Positions 33,465 to 41,589 are shown, counted from the first letter of the stretch. The stretch: 64,000 nt of DNA from an uncultured Tateyamaria sp. (GCF_947503705.1 NZ_CANNES010000004.1:126001-190000), one strand, 5' to 3'. Translations and numbers: made by a program. The notes: generated by a model not told the origin, from the letters alone.

Positions 33465-33605
33465 ATGACCAACGCACGCTTTACCCAATCGGTGATCAAA
33501 ACCGCACAGGCAACCACCACCCAGATGCCCTGGACCCGTGGTGCGCGGCGTGCCGCCTTCATCGCAAAACGCAAAGCGCCGGTAGCCCTCGCCAAATCAG
33601 CCTGA
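33465..33605 (+). CDS. Small basic hypothetical protein (46 residues)
   Basis: Short frame with GAGGAC 9 bases before the ATG. The product is rich in Thr, Arg, Ala and Lys (TQMPWTRGARRAAFIAKRK) and ends APVALAKSA. I recall similar tiny proteins with a PWxRGARR core in other Rhodobacteraceae but cannot verify it. No membrane segment or cysteine. The frame is followed after 65 bases by a GGCGCGCC-att-GGTGCGCC hairpin (33671-33689). An in-frame ATG at 33444 could add seven residues but has no ribosome site. Confidence 0.5.
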   Translation: MTNARFTQSVIKTAQATTTQMPWTRGARRAAFIAKRKAPVALAKSA

Positions 33606-33670
33606 ACAAAAGGCAATACGAATCAAATTGTGGCAATCGGGCGAAGGGCAGCTGCAACAATCCCTGCATG

Positions 33671-33689
33671 GGCGCGCCATTGGTGCGCC
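33671..33689 (+). terminator. Possible terminator after the 46-residue gene
   Basis: GGCGCGCC-att-GGTGCGCC, 8 pairs with one G-T wobble and a three-base loop. A run of six T lies 21 bases further (33711-33716), too far for a classical intrinsic terminator. Confidence 0.4.
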
Positions 33690-33714
33690 ACTTGCGCTTA
33701 ATGTCATCCATTTT

Positions 33715-33744
33715 TTGACAATTTGAGGTAAATCCACAAATTAT
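33715..33744 (+). promoter_or_regulatory. Promoter of the Hint-domain gene
   Basis: TTGACA (33715-33720), 18-base spacer, AATTAT (33739-33744), in an AT-rich island. The resulting leader contains a hairpin CGTCGG / CCGACG enclosed by ATCTG / CAGAT (33776-33807), 26 bases before the start codon. Confidence 0.5.
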
Positions 33745-33832
33745 CCCTCATTACTTTGACACATGGACCTGTTCCATCTGTCGTCGTCGGTGGGGGCCGA
33801 CGCAGATGTGACCCAAAACGATGAGGTTACAC

Positions 33833-34582
33833 ATGCTGAACTCTGCTGCTCTGCGCGCGTCGCGTGTGGGATATGATCGTTACGCCGCGCCTATGGCCCG
33901 CCCCGATCTTCCGCCCTTGCGCACTTTCGAAGTTACCGCCCTGCGCGCTGATAACAGCCGCACAATCGCGACCTGTAAGGCGCCAGCCATCCCGCTCTTT
34001 GAGTCGGCCTTTTCGGCCTTCGCCCGTGGCGTTGTGCTCGGCAGCCCGGATGGCGGCATTGCGGTCGAAGACCTGCAACCGGGTGACTGGCTGAACACCA
34101 CGACCGGCCAGCCGGCCCAAGTGCTCTGGATTGGATCGTCAAGCTTTGTGCCCGCCGACACTGGCAGACGCGTGCCACTGATCCGTATCATGGCAGACAG
34201 TTTCGGGCCTGCGCGCCCCAGTTCATTCGTCACTGTCGGTCCGGCGGCGCGGCTATTGCAAACACCGCCCAGCCTGCGCGGCACCACCGGCGGCACTGAA
34301 CTACTGACCCCGGCCAGCGCTTTTGTCGACAATGTGAACGTGATCGAAGTGATTCCGCCGACGCCCATCCGGCTGTTTCACATCTGCTTGTCCCGGCACG
34401 CGGCTGTGGATGTGGGCGGAATTGCAATGGAGACCTTCCACCCTGGCATGGCGGCCACCCGTCAGGTGACCCACGCCCAGCGCGATCTGTTCCTCTCGAT
34501 GTTTCCGCATATCGCCCATATCACGGATTTCGGGCCGCTCGCACACCCGCGCGCACCAGAGTTGGAAGAGGAAGTGGCCTAA
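33833..34582 (+). CDS. Hint (Hedgehog/intein) domain-containing protein
   Basis: 249 residues; start at 33833 with GAGGT upstream. Residues about 60-210 form a Hint fold as seen in FARGVVLGSPDGGIAVEDLQPGDWL, then VLWIGSSS, and PIRLFHICLSRHAAVDVGGIAMETFHPG. In self-cleaving Hint domains the fold begins with Cys (or Ser) in a CFxxGT motif; here the aligned residue is Ala (SAFARG), so self-splicing chemistry is unlikely. Stand-alone Hint proteins like this are frequent in Rhodobacteraceae and of unknown role. Its end overlaps that of the convergent Lrp gene by 4 bases. Confidence 0.85.
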   Translation: MLNSAALRASRVGYDRYAAPMARPDLPPLRTFEVTALRADNSRTIATCKAPAIPLFESAFSAFARGVVLGSPDGGIAVEDLQPGDWLNTTTGQPAQVLWIGSSSFVPADTGRRVPLIRIMADSFGPARPSSFVTVGPAARLLQTPPSLRGTTGGTELLTPASAFVDNVNVIEVIPPTPIRLFHICLSRHAAVDVGGIAMETFHPGMAATRQVTHAQRDLFLSMFPHIAHITDFGPLAHPRAPELEEEVA

Positions 34583-35079
34583 GCCTCTTTGCTCAGCCGC
34601 GCTTCAAGCACACCAAACGGCACGCCGGGGGCATCCTTGGCCTGCCGGATCACAAGCGATGTCTTGACCGAGGCCACATTCGGCGTCGTCAGCAGTTCGC
34701 CGGTCAAAAAGCTCTGAAAGCTTGACAGATCAGGGGCGACGCATTTGAGGATGAAATCCACCTCGCCGTTCAGCATGTGGCATTCTCGAACCAACGGCCA
34801 GGCCCTGCAACGATCTTCAAAAGCGCTCAGATCAGCCTCCGCCTGGCTCGCCAGCCCCACGTTGGCAAAAACCTGCACCTCGAACCCCAACTCGTGCGCG
34901 TCGACGTCAGCGTGGTAGCCTTTGATATATCCGCTTTCCTCAAGGGTCCGAACGCGGCGCAGACAAGGGGGCGCGGAAATGCCCACCCGCTTGGCCAATT
35001 CCACATTGGTCATGCGGCCATCTGCCTGAAGTTCTGCGAGAATCTTGCGATCAATCGGATCGAGTCGCGTGCTGGCCAT
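34579..35079 (-). CDS. Lrp/AsnC family transcriptional regulator
   Basis: 166 residues: N-terminal helix-turn-helix at about 7-50 (IDRKILAELQADGRMTNVELAKRVGISAPPCLRRVRTLE) and C-terminal RAM/AsnC ligand domain (VRECHMLNGEVDFILKCVAPDLSSFQSFL). These regulators sense amino acids as octamers and often control neighbouring amino-acid genes. Here it diverges from trxB, with 200 bp in between, so trxB or itself may be the target. Close relatives near trxB are common in Rhodobacteraceae (from memory). Confidence 0.93.
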   Translation of the reverse strand: MASTRLDPIDRKILAELQADGRMTNVELAKRVGISAPPCLRRVRTLEESGYIKGYHADVDAHELGFEVQVFANVGLASQAEADLSAFEDRCRAWPLVRECHMLNGEVDFILKCVAPDLSSFQSFLTGELLTTPNVASVKTSLVIRQAKDAPGVPFGVLEARLSKEA

Positions 35080-35279
35080 AGGTCCCCCTGAATTTGCGGT
35101 TCTTATAGCACCGCCCGAATTGCGCGCAATATTATTTCGTCAAAGCGCAACTTTTGGAAATCAGACCGCTCAAAACCCATGCAAGGCGCGCAAACCGGCC
35201 TGCCAAAATCGGGGTTCAAACCACGCGCACCTGCGTCTATATCAACCGGGCTGCACACCAATGGACCGGGGGTTACCAC

Positions 35280-36254
35280 ATGGCCGAGACGAAACGCACC
35301 AAAGTTCTGATCATCGGCTCTGGCCCTGCGGGCTATACGGCAGGCGTTTATGCCAGCCGCGCCATGCTGAACCCGATCCTGGTCCAAGGCATCGAACCGG
35401 GCGGTCAACTTACCACGACGACCGAGGTCGAAAACTGGCCGGGCGACACAGAGGTGCAAGGCCCGGATCTGATGGTCCGCATGCAGGATCACGCCAAGGC
35501 CATGGGCTGTGAGATTATCGGCGACATCATCACATCCGTCGATTTTTCGAAACGACCTTTCGTGGCACAATCCGACAGCGGCACCGAATATGTGGCCGAT
35601 GCGATCATCCTGGCGACGGGTGCGCGGGCGAAATGGCTGGGCCTGCCGTCTGAGGAAAAGTTCAAGGGCTTTGGCGTGAGTGCCTGTGCCACCTGCGATG
35701 GGTTTTTCTATCGCGGACAGGAAATCGTCGTGATCGGTGGTGGCAACACGGCCGTGGAAGAGGCTCTGTTTTTGACCAATTTCGCGTCCAAAGTGACGCT
35801 TATCCACCGCCGCGACGAATTGCGCGCGGAAAAAATCCTGATCGACCGGCTTATGAAAAACCCCAAGATCGAACCACTGTGGTTTCATGAGTTGGACGAG
35901 GTCTATGGCACCGACAGCCCGTTGGGCGTTGAAGGGATCAAGGTCAAGCACATCAAGACAGGCGAGATTACCGACATCCCGGCCAAGGGCGTATTCGTCG
36001 CGATCGGACACGCGCCCGCCAACGAGTTGGTCAAGGACGTGCTTGAGACCCACATGGGCGGCTATGTGGTCACCAAACCAGACAGCACCGAAACCTCGAT
36101 CCCTGGCGTATTTGCCGCGGGTGACCTAACAGACCATAAATACCGTCAGGCGGTGACGTCTGCCGGCATGGGCTGTATGGCCGCGTTGGAGGCAGAACGG
36201 TTCATCGCTGAAAACGAAACCGAGGCCGATCCGATGCCCGCCGTGGCAGAGTAA
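35280..36254 (+). CDS. trxB: Thioredoxin-disulfide reductase
   Basis: NADPH-dependent flavoenzyme that keeps thioredoxin reduced. 324 residues, normal length. FAD motif IIGSGPAGYTAGVYASRA at about 11-28, redox-active pair in ACATCDGFFYRGQ near 140, NADPH motif VIGGGNTAVEEALFL, followed by HRRDELRAEKIL, and the C-terminal FAD motif GVFAAGDLTDHKYRQ. The start at 35280 fits the family start (MAETKRTKVLIIGSGP); longer versions are unlikely. Divergent from an Lrp gene. Confidence 0.96.
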   Translation: MAETKRTKVLIIGSGPAGYTAGVYASRAMLNPILVQGIEPGGQLTTTTEVENWPGDTEVQGPDLMVRMQDHAKAMGCEIIGDIITSVDFSKRPFVAQSDSGTEYVADAIILATGARAKWLGLPSEEKFKGFGVSACATCDGFFYRGQEIVVIGGGNTAVEEALFLTNFASKVTLIHRRDELRAEKILIDRLMKNPKIEPLWFHELDEVYGTDSPLGVEGIKVKHIKTGEITDIPAKGVFVAIGHAPANELVKDVLETHMGGYVVTKPDSTETSIPGVFAAGDLTDHKYRQAVTSAGMGCMAALEAERFIAENETEADPMPAVAE

Positions 36255-36353
36255 ACCCGGGCCGGCCGTCCTCTGTTCAAAAGCCTTCGGGAAAACCAGC
36301 ACGACCCGTGGGGCAAACCCCCATTCAAATGCACAGATAAAGTGCAGCAATGA

Positions 36354-36406
36354 CCTGTTGACGCCTCACATCCCAGCGGCCACCCTGCCCGCGTAGCGTC
36401 AACAGG
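36354..36406 (+). promoter_or_regulatory. 11-bp inverted repeat in the leader of the adenylate cyclase gene
   Basis: CCTGTTGACGC (36354-36364) and GCGTCAACAGG (36396-36406) are perfect complements separated by 31 bases and end 4 bases before the ribosome site AGGAAG. It may be a leader hairpin that controls translation, or a two-armed protein site. A smaller TGCAC/GTGCA dyad lies just upstream (36330-36345). Confidence 0.5.
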
Positions 36407-36418
36407 CTAGGAAGCAGT

Positions 36419-38107
36419 ATGGCAAGCGCGCTTTGGCGCGGCAGTTGGGCCGCGCGGATACGGATCGGTTCAGGTCTCATTCTAATGCTCTATGTGACGC
36501 TGCATCTGTTGAATGTGGCCTCCGTTCTGATTTCACCGGAATTTGCCAATGCCTTTCAGGATGCGCGGCTTGCCCTCACGCGTAGCGATGCAGGCGAAGC
36601 TGTTGTTGGGCTGGCCCTTTTGGCGCATCTCGTGCTGGCGCTTTACAAGATCATCGCGCGCCGGTCGCTCAGGATGTCGGCCACCGATGCGATCCAGATC
36701 GTCTTTGGCGTGACCATTCCGCTGATCCTCGCCAGCCATGTGATCTATACCCATATCGCCGCCGAAGCCTTGGGCGTCGAGACGCGGCTGGGTTATCTGA
36801 CGACGCTGATCTGGAACACGGCCGATGGGTGGATGCAGATTGTGCTGATGGCCATCACGTGGATCCACGGCGTCATTGGCCTGCATATGTGGCTGCGGAT
36901 CACGGCATGGTGGCAACGTTCCATGCCGTGGTTGTTGGCTGTTGCCGTCCTGATCCCGACCTTGGCCACCCTCGGCTTTGTCAGTGCCGGACGGCTGCTG
37001 ACTGAAGTGTTACAAGACCCCGAGACGCGCGCCATGGCCTTTGAAGCCTGGAATTTCCCCGACCGGCAAGGCTTTGACCTGTTGGCTGCCATCGATGATC
37101 GGGCGGATCAGGTGATGTGGGTCGCCCTTGCGGTCTTGATCGCCGCTGTAGCGCTGCGCCAGATCGTGGCCGCCGTGCGCAAACCCGTGCGGATCACCTA
37201 TGTAGACGGGCCATCCGTGCGCGCGGCGCGGGGCCAGACAATTCTGGAAACGTCTCGGGCTTCCGGCGTGGATCATACCGCGCTTTGCGGTGGGCGCGGG
37301 CGTTGCACGACCTGCCGGGTGATTGTCGAGGATGGTTTGGACGATCTGCCGCCGCCTTCTACCGCCGAGGCGCGCACGCTTGCCGCGGTGGGCGCGCCGC
37401 CCAATGCGCGGCTGGCCTGTCAGGTGCGACCTACGGGGCCCACGACCGTTTTTCGCGTTTTTCGCGAAGACGGCAAGCGCAGCCGGGCCCACGCAAGCCA
37501 GGGCAAGGAGGCGCAATTGGCGATCCTCTTTCTCGACATGCGCGGCTTTACTGCGCGGACCCATGGCCAGCTGCCCTATGACGTGGTGTTTCTGCTCAAC
37601 CGTTTTTTTGACGAGATTGTGCCGCCGATCACCGCCGCAGGCGGGACGGTCGACAAATATCTCGGCGACGGTCTGATGGCGGTGTTTGAAACCGACACGC
37701 CCCGCGCATCGGCGCGGGCCGCTCTCAAGGCGGTCAAGGGGATCGCCACTGCGCTTGCCGCGTTCAACAAGACCCTTTCGGATGAGGGCAGCGATACTGT
37801 CGCCATCGGCATGGGGGTGCATCTGGGAAATGTCGTGCTTGGCGAGATCGGCGCACGCGGCCAGGCCCCCCGCACACTGATCGGGGACACGGTCAACACC
37901 GCTTCGCGACTCGAAGGCCAGACCAAGGACCTGGGCGTGCAGGTCATCCTGTCTCAAGACGTGCTGAAGGCGGCGGACCTGCAGGCCGCGCCGGATGCCC
38001 TCGTTTCGCTCGAACTGCGCGGGCGTGACACGGCCCTGGCAGCCTTGCCCATCAAGGATGCCACCACGTTGCGCGATCATCTCTCGCAATCTGCACCTGC
38101 GGTCTGA
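36419..38107 (+). CDS. Membrane adenylate/guanylate cyclase with a 2Fe-2S ferredoxin domain
   Basis: 562 residues in three parts. About 1-250: six hydrophobic segments with several His (LYVTLHLLN, SHVIYTHIAAE, TWIHGVIGLHMWL) like a succinate dehydrogenase cytochrome-b-type membrane anchor. About 258-345: plant-type ferredoxin domain with the cluster ligands Cys-x5-Cys-x2-Cys (ALCGGRGRCTTC) and a fourth Cys (RLACQV). About 360-545: class III cyclase with both metal-binding Asp (LFLDMRGFT, KYLGDG) and the transition-state Asn and Arg (GDTVNTASRLEG). All catalytic residues are present, so it should make cAMP (or cGMP) in response to redox or quinone state. Start ATG has AGGAAG. Confidence 0.9.
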   Translation: MASALWRGSWAARIRIGSGLILMLYVTLHLLNVASVLISPEFANAFQDARLALTRSDAGEAVVGLALLAHLVLALYKIIARRSLRMSATDAIQIVFGVTIPLILASHVIYTHIAAEALGVETRLGYLTTLIWNTADGWMQIVLMAITWIHGVIGLHMWLRITAWWQRSMPWLLAVAVLIPTLATLGFVSAGRLLTEVLQDPETRAMAFEAWNFPDRQGFDLLAAIDDRADQVMWVALAVLIAAVALRQIVAAVRKPVRITYVDGPSVRAARGQTILETSRASGVDHTALCGGRGRCTTCRVIVEDGLDDLPPPSTAEARTLAAVGAPPNARLACQVRPTGPTTVFRVFREDGKRSRAHASQGKEAQLAILFLDMRGFTARTHGQLPYDVVFLLNRFFDEIVPPITAAGGTVDKYLGDGLMAVFETDTPRASARAALKAVKGIATALAAFNKTLSDEGSDTVAIGMGVHLGNVVLGEIGARGQAPRTLIGDTVNTASRLEGQTKDLGVQVILSQDVLKAADLQAAPDALVSLELRGRDTALAALPIKDATTLRDHLSQSAPAV

Positions 38108-38171
38108 TTTCGGCCGTTGCCAATTAACCACGGTGGCAGAAAACTGGCGCGCTCCAAAGATTGTTCTTGGT

Positions 38172-38208
38172 TGAACACACTTTTTCTGACATGTGTTCAC
38201 GCGTGAAC
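38172..38208. promoter_or_regulatory. Operator-like palindromes before the HTH-Sat/CysC gene
   Basis: A perfect 14-bp palindrome GTTCACGCGTGAAC (38195-38208) overlaps an inverted repeat TGAACACA (38172-38179) / TGTGTTCA (38192-38199). The shared half-site is GTTCA/TGAAC, occurring three times in 37 bases. This is the natural binding site for the HTH domain encoded just downstream, giving autoregulation (inference). Confidence 0.55.
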
Positions 38209-38234
38209 GATTGCCAGTAACCCCGAGCGACCCA

Positions 38235-40298
38235 ATGACACCCCCAAAGGCCAACCCAGAGCATGAAGACCAGCTGTTTCGGCTGCTGCGTCAGCTTGAT
38301 CAGGGGCCGCAAGGCTCGCAACGCGCCACGGCGCAGGCCATTGGTGTATCGCTTGGCCGGTTCAACGCGCTGTTGCGCGAGGCGACGCAGGCGGGCTTTG
38401 TCTCTGTCGGTGATCTGGACGGCCCTGACAAGCGCCAGCGCTATGCCTATTCGCTCACAACCCGCGGTGCCGCAGAAAAAAACCGCCTCACCGACCAGTT
38501 TCTTGCCCGCAAGTTTGCCGAATATGACGCGATCTACGCCGAACTGACGGGCACTACCTCCGGCTTTAACCCTATTACCCACAGGAACAAATTGATGGAA
38601 AACAACCTCGCTCCGATCCCCGAGCTTTACGTGTCATATGACAGCGCACAAAAGCTGAAAACCGAAGCCGGCAACCTGACCAGCTGGGACCTGACACCGC
38701 GCCAGATCTGCGATCTTGAGCTGCTGATGAACGGCGGCTTCAACCCGCTCAAAGGGTTCATGTCCGAGGCCGATTACAATGGTGTCGTTGACAACATGCG
38801 CACCACCGATGGCGCTCTCTGGCCCATGCCAATCACGCTGGATGTCAATGACGCCTTCGCCGAAAGCCTTGAGATCGGCCAGGATATCGCCCTGCGCGAT
38901 CAGGAAGGCGTGATCCTCGCAACCATGACCGTGACCGACCGTTGGGAGCCCAACAAGGCACACGAGGCCGAAAAAGTCTTTGGCGCCGATGACGACGCGC
39001 ACCCTGCGGTGAACTACCTGCACAACCAAGCTGGCAAAATTTACCTCGGCGGTCCCGTCACAGGCATCCAACAGCCGGTACACTATGACTTCCGGGGGCG
39101 CCGCGACACACCCAACGAATTGCGCGCCTATTTCCGCAAAATGGGCTGGCGCAAGGTTGTTGCTTTCCAGACCCGCAACCCGCTGCACCGTGCGCACCAG
39201 GAACTGACGTTCCGCGCCGCGCGCGAGGCGCAGGCCAACCTGCTGATCCACCCCGTTGTCGGCCTGACCAAACCGGGCGACGTCGATCACTTCACCCGCG
39301 TACGCTGCTACGAGGCTGTTCTGGACAAGTACCCCCAAGCAACAACTTCCATGTCCCTGCTGAACCTGGCGATGCGCATGGCGGGCCCCCGCGAGGCGGT
39401 CTGGCACGGCCTGATCCGTAAAAACCACGGCTGCACCCACTTTATCGTCGGTCGCGACCACGCGGGCCCTGGCAAGAACTCAGCGGGCGAAGATTTCTAC
39501 GGCCCCTATGACGCCCAAGACCTCTTTCGCGAGCATCAGGAAGAGATGGGCATCGAAATGGTCGACTTCAAACACATGGTTTGGGTCCAGGAACGCGCGC
39601 AATACGAGGCCATCGACGAGATCAAGGACAAGGATGACATCACCATCCTCAATATCTCGGGCACCGAACTGCGCCGACGTCTGCAAGAGGGTCTTGAGAT
39701 CCCCGAGTGGTTCTCCTTCCCCGAAGTGGTCAAGGAACTGCGCCGCACGAAACCGCCACGGGCACAGCAGGGCTTTACCGTGTTCTTCACTGGTTTTTCC
39801 GGCTCGGGCAAATCCACCATCGCCAACGCCTTGATGGTCAAGTTGATGGAAATGGGTGGCCGCCCTGTGACGCTTCTGGATGGCGACATCGTGCGCAAAA
39901 ACCTGTCCTCCGAACTGGGGTTCAGCAAAGAGCACCGTGACCTCAACATCCGTCGCATCGGATACGTGGCCTCAGAGATTACTAAGAACGGTGGCATTGC
40001 CATCTGTGCGCCTATCGCACCTTATGCGACCACTCGTCGGGCCGTACGTGAAGACATCGAAGCCTTTGGCGCCTTCGTCGAAGTGCACGTGGCTACATCC
40101 ATCGAGGAATGTGAGCGCCGGGACCGCAAGGGCCTTTACAAGCTGGCACGAGAAGGCAAGATCAAGGAATTCACAGGCATTTCAGACCCTTATGACGTCC
40201 CTGCGAACCCTGAGCTGAGCGTTGAGACCGAGAATGTGGACGTCGACAATTGCGCCCACCAGGTTCTGCTCAAACTGGAATCGATGGGCTTGATCTAA
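38235..40298 (+). CDS. Bifunctional sulfate adenylyltransferase / APS kinase with in-frame N-terminal winged-helix domain
   Basis: One open frame of 687 codons. Residues about 8-105 are a MarR-like winged helix (DQLFRLLRQLDQGPQGSQR, AQAIGVSLGRFNALLREATQ) as in EPS-associated regulators. From Met121 (38595) on it is a normal 567-residue Sat-CysC: ATP sulfurylase motifs QTRNPLHRAHQEL and VGRDHAGPG, ISGTELRRRL, then APS kinase with P-loop FTGFSGSGKST and LDGDIVRKNLSSELGFS. It turns sulfate into APS and PAPS. An own ribosome site AGGAAC precedes Met121, so the enzyme may be made from an internal start, as a fusion, or both. An operator-like palindrome and a strong terminator frame the gene. The ATG at 38235 is preferred because the earlier GTG lies inside the palindrome region. 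Confidence 0.85.
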   Translation: MTPPKANPEHEDQLFRLLRQLDQGPQGSQRATAQAIGVSLGRFNALLREATQAGFVSVGDLDGPDKRQRYAYSLTTRGAAEKNRLTDQFLARKFAEYDAIYAELTGTTSGFNPITHRNKLMENNLAPIPELYVSYDSAQKLKTEAGNLTSWDLTPRQICDLELLMNGGFNPLKGFMSEADYNGVVDNMRTTDGALWPMPITLDVNDAFAESLEIGQDIALRDQEGVILATMTVTDRWEPNKAHEAEKVFGADDDAHPAVNYLHNQAGKIYLGGPVTGIQQPVHYDFRGRRDTPNELRAYFRKMGWRKVVAFQTRNPLHRAHQELTFRAAREAQANLLIHPVVGLTKPGDVDHFTRVRCYEAVLDKYPQATTSMSLLNLAMRMAGPREAVWHGLIRKNHGCTHFIVGRDHAGPGKNSAGEDFYGPYDAQDLFREHQEEMGIEMVDFKHMVWVQERAQYEAIDEIKDKDDITILNISGTELRRRLQEGLEIPEWFSFPEVVKELRRTKPPRAQQGFTVFFTGFSGSGKSTIANALMVKLMEMGGRPVTLLDGDIVRKNLSSELGFSKEHRDLNIRRIGYVASEITKNGGIAICAPIAPYATTRRAVREDIEAFGAFVEVHVATSIEECERRDRKGLYKLAREGKIKEFTGISDPYDVPANPELSVETENVDVDNCAHQVLLKLESMGLI
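38583..38597 (+). promoter_or_regulatory. Internal ribosome binding site and start for the Sat/CysC part
   Basis: AGGAACAAATTG followed by ATG at 38595, in the same frame as the upstream winged-helix domain. The spacing suits initiation, and MENNLAPIPELYVSYDSAQ is where usual Sat/CysC proteins of this group begin. Confidence 0.55.
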
Positions 40299-40345
40299 GC
40301 CAGAGTATGGCGCATCGAAAAGCGCATTACCGTTAAAACACAAAA

Positions 40346-40377
40346 GGGGTCCGCTGTTCAGGCGGGCCCCTTTTTTT
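40346..40377 (+). terminator. Strong intrinsic terminator after Sat/CysC
   Basis: GGGGTCCGC / GCGGGCCCC, 9 pairs with one wobble, 7-base loop, followed by seven T. One of the clearest terminators in the window, preceded by an A-run so that it also works against the convergent strand. Confidence 0.88.
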
Positions 40378-40476
40378 CCTCAATCGCAGCTGGCGTTACA
40401 GAATTGCTTGTGCGGCCAGTAACAGAACAGCCTGGCTCAAGCGCAAGGCCCTGGCCGAGTTGGGGCCAATCAGGGA

Positions 40477-40701
40477 TCAATGCAACGGTTGTGGCGCGTA
40501 GTCGTTCTGCACCGCCAAGGCAAAGGCCAGTTTGCGGTCAGCCACCAGGGCCAATTGCTGGCCTTCCGCGTCATGCACGGCAAAGAGCTGTTCCAACTCA
40601 CCCGCCTGAGCGCGCACATCCTGAGGCAAAGCATCGACCGAGATCGGTTTGACATAGACCATCCGACCCACATCCGCGTTCAAATCATATGGCGTATTCA
40701 T
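40477..40701 (-). CDS. DUF1150 family protein
   Basis: 74-residue protein of unknown role found next to small heat-shock genes in alphaproteobacteria. Typical parts: GRMVYVKPISVDALPQDVRAQ, VHDAEGQQLALVADRKLAFALA and an end NDYAPQPLH. It starts 3 bases after the hsp20 stop, so both are on one transcript and it is presumably heat induced. No catalytic motif is seen; an adaptor of the small heat-shock protein is a reasonable guess. Confidence 0.88.
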   Translation of the reverse strand: MNTPYDLNADVGRMVYVKPISVDALPQDVRAQAGELEQLFAVHDAEGQQLALVADRKLAFALAVQNDYAPQPLH

Positions 40702-40704
40702 GAC

Positions 40705-41115
40705 TTATCCTTTCCGTATGTTGATGGTCTGCACAATCGTTTCAGGCTTGGAGCGGGTCAGATCCACGTGCAGCAGACCGTTCTCCATCACAGCTTCACC
40801 CACGTCCACGCCGTCCGCCAACACAAAACTGCGTTGAAACTGCCGTCCGGCGATGCCGCGATGCAAAAATACGCGCCCTTCAGTGTCATCGCTCTGTCGG
40901 CCCCGGATGACCAACTGGCGATCCTCAACGGTGATGGACAGGTCAGATTCCGCGAAACCGGCAACCGCAAGCGTGATGCGGTAAGAGTAGTCGGAGGTTT
41001 GTTCGATGTTAAACGGCGGATAGCCTTCGCTGCCCTTGGCAGTGCGTTCCAGTAGCCGTTCAAGTTGCTCGAACCCAAGCATATGTGGGTAAGAGGCGAG
41101 AGTCATTTTCGTCAT
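40705..41115 (-). CDS. Hsp20 family small heat-shock protein (IbpA-like)
   Basis: 136-residue ATP-independent chaperone that holds unfolding proteins. N-terminal arm up to about 30 (HMLGFEQLERLLERTAKGSEGYPPFNIEQ is typical for IbpA-like members), alpha-crystallin domain about 33-122 (YRITLAVAGFAESDLSITVEDRQLVI, FLHRGIAGRQFQRSFVLADGV), short C-terminal tail with an I-x-I type end (TINIRKG). Start at 41115 with AAAGGAC upstream. A sigma-32-like promoter is seen further upstream, and a DUF1150 gene follows. Confidence 0.93.
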   Translation of the reverse strand: MTKMTLASYPHMLGFEQLERLLERTAKGSEGYPPFNIEQTSDYSYRITLAVAGFAESDLSITVEDRQLVIRGRQSDDTEGRVFLHRGIAGRQFQRSFVLADGVDVGEAVMENGLLHVDLTRSKPETIVQTINIRKG

Positions 41116-41179
41116 AAGACACGTCCTTTGATGCAAGCGACAGTCATTTGTCCGCCCCGTTTTGGCGACGAACAATTTT

Positions 41180-41209
41180 AATATGGGTGGAAAGCATGTT
41201 CGGAACAAG
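41180..41209 (-). promoter_or_regulatory. Sigma-32 (RpoH)-type promoter of hsp20
   Basis: On the minus strand CTTG (41209-41206), 17-18 bases, then ACCCATATT (41188-41180). This fits heat-shock promoters (CTTGAA...CCCCATNT). No CIRCE element is near, unlike groES. Confidence 0.55.
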
Positions 41210-41271
41210 GTCTAGGCGCATCGCAGTGGCGTGATTATATTAAGGGCTCTGCAACGGCTTGGAATCATACA

Positions 41272-41496
41272 ATGAACGCTCCTTCTGATCTGTCTATGAA
41301 AGCTGACGAAGTGCTGCGCGTCGAATTGGAGGTGTTTCGCCGCGAACATCGCGACCTGGATGATGCCATCCGCGCCCTGCAGGAACGCAGCACTGCGGAT
41401 CAGCTCACCATTCAGCGGCTGAAAAAGAAAAAACTGCGCCTGAAGGACATGATTTCCAACATCGAAGACCGGTTGACCCCCGACATCATCGCCTGA
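41272..41496 (+). CDS. YdcH family protein (DUF465)
   Basis: 74-residue, highly charged helical protein. The family is a short coiled-coil hairpin: ELEVFRREHRDLDDAIRALQER, then DQLTIQRLKKKKLRLKDMISNIEDRLTPDIIA; the KKKKLRLKD core is the family mark. Function unknown. It diverges from hsp20 across 156 bp and precedes purE by 93 bp, so it may be cotranscribed with purEK. Confidence 0.9.
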   Translation: MNAPSDLSMKADEVLRVELEVFRREHRDLDDAIRALQERSTADQLTIQRLKKKKLRLKDMISNIEDRLTPDIIA

Positions 41497-41589
41497 TTGT
41501 GTGCGCTGCGCTGTGGCGATTTCGGAAACGATTGCACTTGATCCCAAACCCCCTATATTTCGCGCTTTCTGTTGGGCGGGGAACGCGAC

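Noticed and set aside
33249..33488. 79-codon frame on the minus strand ending GFKVPAPPNDFDLETKWQ
   Set aside because: The C-terminal part looks protein-like, but the N-terminal part is not, there is no ribosome site, and no gene is known to me with this end. Too weak to list.
37010..38254. Open frame of 414 codons on the minus strand
   Set aside because: Antisense to the adenylate cyclase, whose catalytic and cluster motifs are complete on the plus strand.
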